A DNA stretch of 64,000 bases from Buxus sempervirens (lineage: Eukaryota > Streptophyta > Magnoliopsida > Buxales > Buxaceae): assembly GCA_947561395.2 (NCBI GenBank), contig OX387187.1, positions 25,649,829 to 25,713,828 on the forward strand, given 5' to 3'. Below, piece by piece: positions 34,611 to 44,840 of the stretch. The translations under genes and the position numbers were made by a program. Each line of letters opens with the position of its first letter. The first letter of the stretch is position 1. The notes under the pieces were generated by a model. The model was given only the letters and a program-made list of their open reading frames with translations, had not been told where the DNA came from and searched no databases.

Positions 34611-35417
34611 TCTTGGAATTTAGTTTCATGCCATGGAAGGAAGTCTTCAGGTGCTCTCATCACCCTCCTTTTTCACATCCTCTTCTCTTTCCTGCGGGAA
34701 GATGGTTGATTCAAATATTCGGACCTGTGCCAACTCCTCAGAGATGTCTTGTCCTTTATCAAATTCCGATTGCTCAAATAGTTCTTTCAAGAACCCTTGA
34801 TCAATTAAATCTTGAATGTCATGCCTCAGATTCCAACACCGGTTTGTGTGGTGTCCTGGAGCACCAGAATGGTACTCACATCATTCTGCAGCGTTGTAGT
34901 TTCTGGACCGAATCATTCGGGGATTCGGAGGCCTAATCTGCACATACCCCTCCTTCAATAGTGTTGGAAGCAATTCTACCGGTGCATATGGAAAAGGGGT
35001 GAAAATCCTCCTCATTCTGGCCTCTGCTTCCTCTTTTGTTCTCCTTGGGGAATCATCCAAAGGATTCTGCTTTTTCATGGCTCGAGTAACACCCTCTGCT
35101 ACAGCTTTTCCTTTCTCTTTTTGCATCCGACTACCTATTATGGTTGGCGGGCAGCTCACTTCTTGACAATTCAGGGGTATCTTTCCCTTCATTTGTTGGA
35201 TTTCTTCTTCAAGGACCCTTACTTGAGATCGTAGTTCAAAATTTTCTTCTCCTAATGCTTCCCAGCATTTGTTACATGTTTCTTCCCTGATTGTTATCAT
35301 TCGTAGTAAACTCCATAGAGAGGCCACTATGCTGGATATTTGCTGGGCTGCATCATGACTTGTTTCTGAGGTGTGGTCCATTTCGAATACCGACGGGGTT
35401 CCTGCCAAAAGAAACAA
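34611..35417 (-). pseudogene. Second gag-like frame, broken by a stop
   Basis: An open frame from 35417 to 34881 starts with a helical, Glu-rich, coiled-coil-like region and ends in RRIFTPFPYAPVELLPTLLK and a PPNPR block, matching the FTQLPYSLAELLPTLLQ-PPNPR part of the main gag. Directly after an in-frame TGA the same frame continues with CEYHSGAPGHHTNRCWNLRH, the same C-x2-H-x5-H-x4-C module as in gag, and stays open to about 34611. It thus looks like a tandem duplicate of the gag C-terminus with its own N-terminal part, now interrupted by one stop. It lies 131 bp downstream of gag in element orientation. Whether the stop is read through is unknown. Confidence 0.7.
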
Positions 35418-35548
35418 GCATCAGAAACCAGAATCCATGAAATGCTAGACTGCATAGAGATATTTCAATCTTTTCTCTTTTTTTTTCTTTTCAAATTTTT
35501 TTTCTTTTTTCTTCTTTTTTTTTCTTTTTTTTTCTTTTCAATTTCTTT

Positions 35549-36889
35549 TCAACTTGGTAGAGGATCAATTTTGAGTTCCTCAGCTTCAAGGAGATCTTGG
35601 ACTGCATGACGGAGGCTCCAACATTCGTCAGTATCATGCCCCGGTGCTCCTTTATGGTAATCACATGTCTTGGACGGGTCATACCCTCTACTTGCTGGTG
35701 CCCTTGGATTTGGGGGAACCTGCTTCAGGTGTCCTTCTTGCAGCAAGGTAGGCAACAACTCAGCCAGGGAATATGGGAGCTGTGTGAACACACGGTTCTT
35801 TCTTTCTTCCTTAGTCAAGGGCTCCTTCAGTTGAGCCATGGTGACATTTGCACAGGGGTGATCATTTCCTTTCTTGCGCTTAGCAGATCGGACATGGTTG
35901 ATCGCTCCCTCATATCTTATGTCTTCTTGGGAGGATTCTATCATAGAAGCTCCTATTCTTCCAGCCTCAATCGCATCTTCAATCCTTTCTGCCACCTTGA
36001 TTAGATCGGCAAAACTTGCAACACACTGTCCCAACAGCATTGTAAAGTATGGCTGCCCCAGTGATGAAACGAACAGAGAAGTTTGTTCTTGTTCAAGGAG
36101 AGGGGGTTGAACCATATTTGCTAGTTTTATCCATCTTTTAGCGTAGTCTCTTACAGACTCACTATTTCCCTTTGACAATTTCTGTAATCCTGCCCGGGTT
36201 TGAACCGTCGGACTGTTCAAATGGTACTGTTGGATGAATACAGCAGCAAGGTCGTTCCATGTCTTAACCTTCTGTTTGTCTAGACTTAGGAACCAAGAAT
36301 ATGCTGCCCCAGTTAGCGATCTCTGGAAGAACTGAACCATGATCTTTTCATCCTTCACATATTGGCACATGTCGCCAACATAGGATCGCAGGTGTATCAA
36401 AGGACAGCCAGTACCGTCAAACTTATGCAAGTCAGGACATCGGAACTTTGCTGGCAGATGGATGTCTGGGAAAAGACACAAGCTCTCCAGTGTGGTTTCC
36501 TCACGTACTGGGTTGGGCTGGAGTTGTTTCAAGAGCTCTTCTCTTATTGCGGCTATTTGGGCCTTACTGTCTTCCTTTACTGCAGTCAACATTTCCTCAA
36601 GTTGGGCCTTCCGTACCCTGTTCCGGTCTTGCTCTTCTTGCCCCAATTGGACAGGCACACATGGTGGAAGGTGGGTGGCTATTGCTACCGGATGTGGGAA
36701 TTGGGTGTCCCGTGGTGGCAGATCAACTGACATGAGGTTCGGCTGGGGTGGTTGTCCCTGTTGGACTTCTGGTACTTGAACCCCCGTGACATGCGTCATG
36801 GCTACTTGTTGACTTAGATCCATCATGACTTGCTGTTCTTCAGTTCTTGGTTGTAAGGATGACAAAGTTGGAGCCTCAGAAGAATTCAT
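35549..36889 (-). CDS. gag: Gag polyprotein of the Ogre/Tat-like element
   Basis: 446 codons from an ATG at 36889, intact. Residues 1-80 are Gln/Pro-rich. Residues 85-125 look like a coiled coil. Residues about 155-290 form a Retrotrans_gag domain (FDGTG, SLTGAAYSWFLSL, WNDLAAVFIQQY, LQKLSKGNSESVRDYAKRW). The C-terminus has FTQLPYSLAELLPTLLQ and, at 409-423, a C-x2-H-x5-H-x4-C knuckle variant followed by LRHAVQDLL. Gag would form the cytoplasmic virus-like particle that packages the element RNA. The frame stops 25 residues after the knuckle, with no protease fused or following. Intact gag in a pol-less element suggests it either is very young or keeps gag for packaging while borrowing pol in trans. 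Confidence 0.9.
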   Translation of the reverse strand: MNSSEAPTLSSLQPRTEEQQVMMDLSQQVAMTHVTGVQVPEVQQGQPPQPNLMSVDLPPRDTQFPHPVAIATHLPPCVPVQLGQEEQDRNRVRKAQLEEMLTAVKEDSKAQIAAIREELLKQLQPNPVREETTLESLCLFPDIHLPAKFRCPDLHKFDGTGCPLIHLRSYVGDMCQYVKDEKIMVQFFQRSLTGAAYSWFLSLDKQKVKTWNDLAAVFIQQYHLNSPTVQTRAGLQKLSKGNSESVRDYAKRWIKLANMVQPPLLEQEQTSLFVSSLGQPYFTMLLGQCVASFADLIKVAERIEDAIEAGRIGASMIESSQEDIRYEGAINHVRSAKRKKGNDHPCANVTMAQLKEPLTKEERKNRVFTQLPYSLAELLPTLLQEGHLKQVPPNPRAPASRGYDPSKTCDYHKGAPGHDTDECWSLRHAVQDLLEAEELKIDPLPS

Positions 36890-39060
36890 TGCAGTCCTTT
36901 TTCAATGCAAATGCAGCGTTCTGGGTAGTGCTTTTAATGTGAAGTACCTGAATTGTACCTGTTCATAAAAGATCTCAATCAGTTTCTTTTCAACTTATGA
37001 ACAAGGTGTTGTGTGTGACGAGATCATTTACACCGTGAGTGGTGCTTTGGTGTCACGATGAACGGAAACAGATATGGGATGATTCATGCATGAAAATCAC
37101 AAATTTGACAAAACATCACTGTGAATAGTGTGTGACAGTGCCGTATCCAATCAAGAGTTTTTCCTGAAAATTGCGATGTTAAAAAAAACTTGCGGTTCGA
37201 TCTTTCAGAGATTGAGACTCTGGAGATCATATCGTGTTTGATGGTTTTCAAAACTGTGCAACACGTGCTTTAGGAGTGCAAACCTCAGGAAATCATATCC
37301 GTGCCTTAATGGGCGGCGACTGAAAATTTCTTTGAAAACGTGCCCTGAACAATTAATATCATGGCATGGAGAATTTACGCCGCAAGATGGGCGATAATAT
37401 TTATGTCTAAACAGCTAGCTCAATATAACCACTGATGACGGTTTTATTGTGCGTAGCAAAAGACAAAGTTAATGTCCGTCGTGGAGACGATTCAATGTAG
37501 GCTTGAAGGCCACTTTATTGTGTGCTTTAAAAAGCAATTTTGATGAGTGCCTTAGAAGTTGGCTCAATGCATGCCCGGAAAATATTTTGTGCATTTTTGA
37601 AAACGGTTCGACTAAACAGGTTGGTATAAATGATCTCGAAATGTGGGTGCTCAATGCATGAACAGATATATGTACAAGTAAAGTGAAAGTTAAATATTAT
37701 AACAAATATATCACAAACGTGTGCACAGTCCTAGAAGGGTTAGTGCCTTTCGAAGCACGACTCCTAGACATACTTGTGTAAGGAAGCACTCCTAAGTTTT
37801 AATCAGCCTTTTTCTTTCATCTGTTCTTTCATCTGCTCTTGGTGTCGGACCAAAGTGAAGATATTTACAACTTGCCATCAAGGGCGAAATTTACAAAAAT
37901 AATTCTGTAAAGAAAATCACCTTTAGGGTTGTTGGGAACCCAAAAGGACGGTACAAGTTTGCTCTTTGGTAGGTGGGCTGAAATCCTAAATCTAGGGTTT
38001 TTCTGCCCCTGTTCTGATCTGGCCTGTTTCTGTTTGATTGTCTGATCTGGCCGGCTCTCATCTGTTCAAAAGGCCAACTAAGACTTAGAGTGCTTCCAGC
38101 GGACTCAATGGGTCGAGACCCACGGCTCATAGGATTCAAATGCATGGATCTGGGGTTAGACCCCTGATCAAATTGGGTTGGTTTCTTAAATTAGGGCTAA
38201 GGCAGCCCATGGTCTAGGTTTTACTCAGGTTGATGCAAAAAACGGCGGGGGTTGCTACTCCTAATGGACTCTTGAGTTCTAAATTTATTTTTCCCTTATT
38301 TTGTTCCAACATTCGCGTTTACATTCAGATTCAGATCCATTCACATTCAGAGTATCAAGGTTTTTCAGAATCAATAGGTGGGGAAGGATACCTAGCCCGA
38401 GGCACCTGCCTTCAAGGGTCTGAGCCAAGTACTAGACCCCTCGCGTACCATGGCAAGAAACCAATGGCGCTTGAAGAATCTAGAAACCTGGGGAGATGGG
38501 TTTACCCTGCTTTCCCCGGCAAGCCACGGGAGCGTAGGGCTAATACCATCCCAAAAGTAAGTTTCTCGATTGAAGAAGGGTGGCTGCTAGAGAGATCTAG
38601 GTTTTGGTTAAGAAAAGCATTCACATGGTGCAGACAGCATTCAGTTCGGATCATTCATGCAGACTCCCTCGTGCATGTCACCCCACGCAGTTAAAAAATT
38701 CATTCACGGTGTAGTGAGGTGTTTGTATGTGCAGTGGGGTCAAGTGCTGTGTCTATTCGGGTGATTCTCGGATAAGGGCCAACAAAGGGTTCCTTAATGT
38801 CACATTTATAGTAAAAGTGCAGAACAGCATGTAATACAAGATCTGGGTGGATCCCCAGGTAAGTGGGCGGGTCACATTGGTCCCTGTTAAAAACAACTTG
38901 CCTTAGGCGATTATCATGTCCGTTTGACAGGATCCCCCAATATCATGTAATTACATGAGTTCCCTACTTTACTAAGGTTGGACAAGAAGTACTTCCTAAA
39001 TTAGCCTATATCCTCCTAAGTGGACTCATTTGATAACCAGGGTCCGACTGGGTTGAGGGT
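36890..39060 (-). other. Leader between primer site and gag
   Basis: About 2.2 kb without a convincing open frame in element orientation. Frames on the opposite strand (such as 38230-38694) match no known domain. Related Ogre elements can carry an extra ORF here; I see none intact. Confidence 0.5.
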
Positions 39061-39078
39061 TCCCCAGCAGAGTCGCCA
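39061..39078 (-). promoter_or_regulatory. Primer-binding site, tRNA-Arg type
   Basis: Minus-strand TGGCGACTCTGCTGGGGA begins 3 nt after the 5' LTR. Sites of this kind, assigned to tRNA-Arg, are a hallmark of the Ogre/Tat branch. The tRNA assignment is from memory of the family, not from a search. Confidence 0.75.
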
Positions 39079-39814
39079 AGCTGTGCGCACCTAAACCTGG
39101 CCTAGATCGCACACCGGGCGCGCCTTCAGTGCGTGCCTCGGGACATTCGGAGTCGCCACTGCCTGAGAGGTGCAGGCAGACACGGTTTTGCCCTAATCGG
39201 GTCTAAGTCTGGTCTGCGGCTTATTAGAGATCTAGCTAAGTCCTCAGTTACGTCCGGGGAAGCCCTAAGACACCCCGGCCCGCCCCGTTGGTTTGACGGG
39301 TCCCTCGGGTCTCCCTGGTTTTTGAGTCAATTTCACCCTTTTCCTAGACCAGCATACTGACTTGTAAGGTCTGGCGGGGCCCGCTGGAGGTGTGGGTCCC
39401 TTTTTATTTGATTTTATCTTTTTATTTATTTAAGTGATGTGGGTCGGACTCGGGTCCCGTTGGAAGACCCGTGGGTTGCCATGGTTGGGCTTTAGGCCCA
39501 GTAGGGTTATTGGGTAACCCATTTGGTTATTTTATTTATTTACACATTCCATGGGCTTAGTGGGCTTGGATTTGGCCCATTAGCCAAGAGTCAAAGGGCC
39601 TGGGCCTGTTTATTGAAAACAGGCCTGGTATAGGCCAGTCAAAGGTGGGCCCACAAATGGGCCTATGATAATCTTGGTGGGCCCGTCTAGGCCCACAGTC
39701 TTTTATTGGGCTCACAATAGCCCAAATTGTCTAAAAGACCGGTTCAGGCCGTTTTGGGTTGGGTTAAATCCAACCGGGCTAGAAAATTGCATTTTTTAAG
39801 TTACTTTTACATTT

Positions 39815-39918
39815 GTCCGTATTTGCTATACGGTCCACCCCTGCCCGTGAACACAATACGGTCAAGTTCGTCCGTGAAGCCAACACGGTCCAGATTGGAC
39901 CGTTCTGAGTTTACGGGC
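39815..39918 (-). repeat. Downstream palindrome array of the 5' LTR
   Basis: Four 21-nt units start at 39815, 39843, 39870 and 39898 (pitch 28, 27, 28). The best is GTCCGTATTTGCTATACGG. Stems share the CCGT/ACGG core with the upstream array of the same LTR; some units have imperfect arms. The first unit is missing from the 3' LTR. Confidence 0.8.
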
Positions 39919-40687
39919 GCCTTCAGTTTTGCATTTTGGCCGCCGATTCTTTTCGGGATCTGTTCCGTGGCCTTCTTAAGTGTTTCTGCAGCTTCAACTG
40001 GGTTTCCAGATTCTTCATTTGTTTCACCTTCTTCTTTTGGTCCAAATGACCACCTTTTACTTCTTTTTGTTCTTTGAGCAAGCAAGATCTTCTCTTAGTT
40101 ATTCACCATCAATCTTAGGAATGGGAAAGGGGTAATTTACAGGGGATTGAGTAATACTCAAGGAAGTCACGTCCCGATCTTACATAGAACAAAGAAGATC
40201 ATTAAATTAGTTGATTAAAGTGTCCTTTGGACACTTTCTTTCTTTCTTTCTTTTTATATATGACCAACTCCTTTCTTAGCTTTCCATGACTTAAAAGAAA
40301 ACAGCAAAAAGATTAGTGGAAAACGTAGAATTTACAATAACTTGAAAAGAAATTAAAACTTATCACATTGTATTCAAATGAGTGAGAAAAATACTTACAA
40401 TGCAGTTTATGGCTAGTTTCAATGGTTCCTCTGAATTCGGCAGCGCTTCCGCGTCCTCTAGGTTTTTCTAGGTTGATTTTGGCAGAGGTTTGGTGGGTTC
40501 TTGATGATCAAAGGATAAAAAAGAAGAGTTTAGACATGGTTTTGATGAGGCAGGGGTACTTTGGGAACAAAAAGATTTGGGTTTGGGGGTGACGGTAATT
40601 TGGCAGAGTTTGGACGTGGCTAGCAGGAGAGGGAGAGGGAAGAGAGGCCAGGGAGAAAGCTTGTTCAAATGAAGGGGGGTGACCTCT

Positions 40688-40697
40688 CTATTTATAG
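40688..40697 (-). promoter_or_regulatory. LTR TATA box of the 5' LTR
   Basis: Minus-strand CTATAAATAG, 14 nt from the palindrome array. Transcription would run towards lower coordinates into gag. Confidence 0.7.
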
Positions 40698-40710
40698 GCA
40701 AAAATCTCGT

Positions 40711-40913
40711 GCCCGTATTTGAAGTACGGGCGTGCCTTGCCCGTACTTAAAGTACGGGCGTGCCTTGCCCGTAATTCAAATACGGGCGAAAAACGAATAT
40801 TTGCAATTATCGCAGATTCTTCCGTACGGGACGCGTGTCCCGCCACGCGTCCTCTTCTAGAAGCGTGCCCGTAGTTGAAGTACGGGCATGCCTCGCCCGT
40901 ACTTCAAATACGG
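40711..40913 (-). repeat. Upstream palindrome array of the 5' LTR
   Basis: Five units of GCCCGTA-N7-TACGGGC start at 40711, 40739, 40767, then after a gap 40867 and 40895; within each group the pitch is exactly 28 bp. The last unit lacks the final two bases of its arm. The array occupies the position of promoter-proximal binding sites. Confidence 0.88.
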
Positions 40914-42222
40914 TCCAGCACGTTTTTAAAATGTTTGGATTTCAAACCTTTATTCAATTTGGTTTATTTAAAGATTTTTATCCGATTTTTTGATTATTTT
41001 TATTATAAAACGAGATTCTCTTATTAAAATAATATTAAAAAATAAAGATATGATTATTTTTACTTATTTAATTCATCTATTCTGCTTTTTGCTGCTATTT
41101 TGCCACATGGGCAGCTTTATTTGAAATTTCAACTGCTCATAACTTTTCCGTTCAATGTCCGATTTCAGCAAATTTGGTATCGTTGGAATCAGCTCGGAAC
41201 ACACTATCCACTGGGATTAAGTTTGGCAGCTGAATTGTGGTCGAGCAAAAAGTCAACTTTCGCTTCCCCAAAAGTTTGACCAGCTCACAACTTCCTCATC
41301 CGGACCCCGATTCTGGCAAACTCAGTTGCGTTAGAATCGTGTCGAAATGCTCTTTTCAATGAAAGGAAGTTTGATGGCCAATTTTCTTTGAATCAAAAAG
41401 TCAATTTTTGACCCCCTCAGGGTTTGACTTTTAGTTTGACTTTTCATTTTTCTTTATTTTGGGGGTGCAAAAATCAGGTGCTAACACCTACTCTGCCCAA
41501 ACTCTGCTAGCCTGAAACTTTTACCATTTTGCCCCTATATCATACCCTTTTGTCTCTACCCTCTATCCATTTTAACCCGAAGTAGGAGAGGCCCTTTTCA
41601 AAGTCATTTTGAAGAATCAACGGGAGTGCGGAAGCACTGCCAAAATTCTCGGAGAATCACAACATACCAAAGCAAGTAGGTAATGGTACAGTAAGCATTT
41701 CTATAACTTTGTATTCAACATAAGTGGAATTCGATTGATTTTGGTATCTTCTCAAGGTTCTTTTCCTTATTTTATTCTTAATATCTCATCTCTAACTACA
41801 TTTTGCTTTCTTTTGCACATTACGAGAAAGAGAGACCTCACGAAAGTGAGGAATCTCCATACGAAGGGAGAGGAGAGCAACTTTTAGTCAAAAGGCTTAA
41901 GTTGATACCATTTTTTTTTATTATTAAGCTAACACCGTTCTTTCCTTTGTTTGTTTTAATCAGTCATTAAGGAGGGGTTTTGTCCTCCCATAACATCTGT
42001 TGTACCCCGTAACCCCTTTCTATATCCTTTCTTAAAATCCCATGCATGTGGGTTTGCAAGTGATGAAATGTCAAGGAGGAGAGATGGAGATTTGAAGACA
42101 AATGAAGATGTTGGCACAACCAAAAATGTGCTAGAACCCTCAACGGAGATCTCCGGACACTCCAGGAGGCTAGCAAAACTGTTCCCAGCCGAAATCGGCA
42201 CCAAACAGTAAAATCGGATGAA

Positions 42223-42327
42223 AACCGCACCTGCAGTGCGGTCCAGGTATGACCGCACTTAATATGCAATCTGGCCTGAACCGCATTACATCTGCGGTTT
42301 AGGCCAAACCGCATAGTAAATGCGGTC
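42223..42327 (+). repeat. Downstream palindrome array of the outer solo LTR
   Basis: Four units start at 42223, 42251, 42279 and 42307, exactly 28 bp apart, of the form AACCGCA-N7-TGCGGTT or with GACC/GGTC ends. The CCGCA/TGCGG core is that of the same LTR's upstream array (26671-26747), not that of the inner element. Confidence 0.85.
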
Positions 42328-43057
42328 AGTTTCAAAATAACTTAAAAAATATAATTTTTTGACTCGAATGGACTCGACCCGACCCGAGCCATGGAAATCT
42401 GATCCATTAAGTAATTTGGGTTTTTTTAAGCCCACTTGTGGACTGTGGGCCTAAATGGGCCCACCAAGGTCTCTTGGGCTCACCTATGGGGCCCATACTC
42501 TGACCGGCCCAAACTAGAGCTGTTTTCAATAAACGGGCCCAAGGCCATTTGCTTAAGTTCTATTGGGCCATATCCAAGCCCATTAAGCCTTTAACATATG
42601 TAATTAATTCAATAAACCAAAAAGGGTTACCCAGTAACCCTACTGGCCCCAAGCCCAAATTTTGGCATCCCACGGGTCTTCCAACGGGACCCGTATTTGA
42701 CCCACCTCACTTAAAAAAAAAGATAAAAAATGAAATAAAAAGGGGCCCACACCATCAGAGGGTCCCACCAGACTGAAAAAGTGGCATGCTGGTCTAGGAA
42801 AGGTAAAATTGACTCAAAAACTAGGGAGATCCGATGGACCCGTCAGACTGACGGGGCGGGCCGGGGTGTCTTCGGACTTCCCCGGACGCAGGACTTAGCT
42901 AGAACTCTAATAAGCCGCAGACCAGACTTAGACCTGGATAGGCAATCCTTGTGTCTGCCTGCACTTCTCAGGCAATGGCGACTCTGAAAGTCTCGAGGCA
43001 CGCATGCACTCCCACGTGCGCCTTGTGTGCGATCTAGATTTAGGTGCGCACACCATG

Positions 43058-44190
43058 TAAAGACCGAAGACATTTAATACCATATTTAATTTAAATATTA
43101 CTAAAAATATCTTCTTTTAGATATGAGCCCATTACGATCCAAATGGGTTCCTGTGCAGCCTCTATCTACATACTGTAATGCAGCCTTTACAAAGATGCGA
43201 ACACGTGTCTCGTAAAACTCTCACGGCAATTAACGGATGCGAAAAAGAAAATAGGGCGACGTTAACGTTAATGTCTCCCAAAAGAAGCCGTCGCCGTTTG
43301 CTTTTCAAATTTTGAATCGCTTTTTTCGAGGCAAGGGCAATTGCTTTTCATTCTTCGTCGGTACAAAAGATTTTCATTTCATCTTCATCACGTGAGAGCA
43401 GATTTTTCATTTTCATCTTCCTTGCATTTGAGCAGGTTTTCAGTTGCTATCTTCTTCAACCTAGGCAAGAGAGACGACATGTTTGGACCATTGTCGGAGC
43501 TGATCTCACAGGAGAAGCCTACCCTTTACTGATCATTCCCATTGCCAGGTTTTATGCAGAGGTTCTTCACAAAAGATTGGGATGGAAAATCCTTATTAGG
43601 CTATTACAAAATATGACGAGGAAAAGCATCAACAAGGCGAGATTTGTGTCTGTCGATCGGTGGCTGAAGCTCGAGCGGCGATGGAACATGAGGTTGCCAA
43701 TCGCCTTCCCTGCTATCTTACTGCGTTTCAGCATCAAGTGAAGATTGAGCATTAATTTACGCTTTAAGATTCCCTTCCTCAACATGAAGAAGGCTATTCT
43801 TACCATGTTCCACAATCTCCTGGTTAGCACTAGAGAACTTGATCACATTTATCTGCTTTAGAGGGAGAGATAGAGAACGATAAAGAGAAAGAGACAAAGA
43901 GAGAGAGAGAGAGAGAGTTGTGAAGAGTTTTCAGTCTTGGTTTGTTCGAACAGAAGGAGAGGGAGAAAACTCGTATATATTCACCTTTTAAGGGAACGCT
44001 TTACAAGTGAATAAATCCCAATTTTCGGTTTTTTATATTCTATGTTTTGGTTTACCATTGCAAATGGCGTTGTATATATTTCTGTTTTTTCTTTCTTTTT
44101 CTTTTTTTTGGAGAAATAAAAGATGGAAGACTGTAGATTGTGATCTTGGGATTTTGCTACGTCACCTGGGAAATGGTTGAAGTACGCTAC
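43058..44190. other. Region without a recognised gene
   Basis: A plus-strand stretch at about 43613-43756 reads open with coding-like composition (a VAEARAAMEHEVANRLP segment) but is bounded by stops and has no known family. A (GA)n tract lies at about 43899-43916. It may hold a decayed gene. Confidence 0.35.
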
Positions 44191-44378
44191 CTTCCAGGAT
44201 TGTGTGTTTGGATGTTCGATAAAATTCCTCTTCCAAATCCTTTCTCTTGGATCCTCATGACATCCGGTTACAAATGGGCACTAACTTCCAAGATTATGTG
44301 TATGGATATTCGAAAAAAATTCCTCTTCCAAATCCTTCCTCTTGGAATCTCATGACGTCCGGTTACAAATGTAACTTT
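44191..44378. repeat. 94-bp tandem duplication
   Basis: Two copies from cttccaggattgtgtgtttg (44191) and its variant at 44285, about 88 percent identical, each ending in TCCGGTTACAAATG. Old enough to have diverged. Confidence 0.8.
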
Positions 44379-44690
44379 CTTCTTAATAATTTCCGTAACA
44401 GGTGGGTGATCTACAACAAGAAACTTGTTTCACAATTCTAACCTATCAAGAACCCAATTCTTTTTTCCAAGTTACTCACGTGCCTGCAGATGTTTTTTAC
44501 AACCAATTCAATTGTTGATTTATTATCAAATTTTTGTGCAGTATTAAAGGTTCCAATTAGCAGATTTTCTATGCTTTTTGAAAATTGCCTTCAAAGGAAG
44601 AGTTATATTTTCAACTAATGCCAAATGACTAGAGACTATGGAATTGGCCAGAGTACAAGGAGATGTTAAGTTTGGCAGGATGAAGCAACA

Positions 44691-44840
44691 GTGATTCTTG
44701 AGCTAAATCCCTGTGATGCTAGAGCTTATGTCTCAGTCCTAGACATGTGCAGATATAGGTCGTTGGGACGTCCTAAAGATCAGAAGTCTAATGAAAAGAG
44801 GAGCAAAGAAATAAATGGATGTAATTTTGTCCAATATACC
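44691..44840 (+). pseudogene. PPR protein E-motif relic
   Basis: The frame starts with ILELNPCDARAYVSVLDMC and ends near EINGCNF. This matches the E motif of plant pentatricopeptide proteins (L-E-L-x-P-x-D-A-x-x-Y-V-x-L-x-N-x-Y ... P-G-C-S-W) in spacing, but conserved residues such as the second Tyr and the PGCSW end are lost. PPR-E proteins bind organellar RNA. No PPR repeats precede it. A second, weaker PPR-like stretch may lie near 45485-45590. It is a fragment. Confidence 0.5.

Larger units (their letters stand above)
26850..41486 (-). mobile_element. Complete non-autonomous LTR retrotransposon, gag only (Ogre/Tat-like)
   Basis: The LTRs at 26850-29205 and 39082-41486 enclose 9.9 kb. The target duplication is cctac (26845-26849, 41487-41491). 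In minus orientation the order is 5' LTR, primer site, leader of about 2.2 kb, gag (36889-35549), a second broken gag-like frame (35417-34611), non-coding DNA, two tandem-repeat arrays, purine tract, 3' LTR. No protease, reverse transcriptase, RNase H or integrase could be seen in any frame. It is therefore a gag-only LARD-like derivative. By eye the LTRs differ by about a dozen substitutions plus one 49-bp indel, so the insertion is young. Confidence 0.92.
39082..41486 (-). repeat. 5' LTR of the gag-only element
   Basis: 2405 bp, in element orientation from TGTTAGCACCTG (41486) to GCGCACA (39082). It holds the TATA box at 40688-40697, the upstream palindrome array at 40711-40913 and the downstream array at 39815-39918. 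It also carries a copy of TGGCGACTCC (39149-39158 area) near its 3' end, like the primer site just outside. Confidence 0.93.
26009..43052 (+). mobile_element. Solo LTR (Ogre/Tat-like), split by a 14.6-kb insertion
   Basis: It begins TGTTAGCACCTG at 26009 and ends GGTGCGCACA at 43052, flanked by ccatg at 26004-26008 and 43053-43057. The two parts are 26009-26849 and 41492-43052 (2.4 kb together); between them lies the complete element 26850-41486 with its duplicated target cctac. The LTR is related to those of the inner element but in opposite orientation and clearly more diverged, hence older. No internal domain accompanies it. Confidence 0.92.

Noticed and set aside
35597-36779. Plus-strand frames over the gag region
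   Set aside because: They are antisense shadows of the intact minus-strand gag.
38230-38694. 154-codon plus-strand frame in the element leader
   Set aside because: It is antisense to the element, has no domain and lies in non-coding leader.
39133-40085. Frames of 75-116 codons on both strands, repeated at 26901-27803
   Set aside because: They fall inside the LTRs and are explained by GC-rich LTR sequence; their presence twice reflects the two LTRs.
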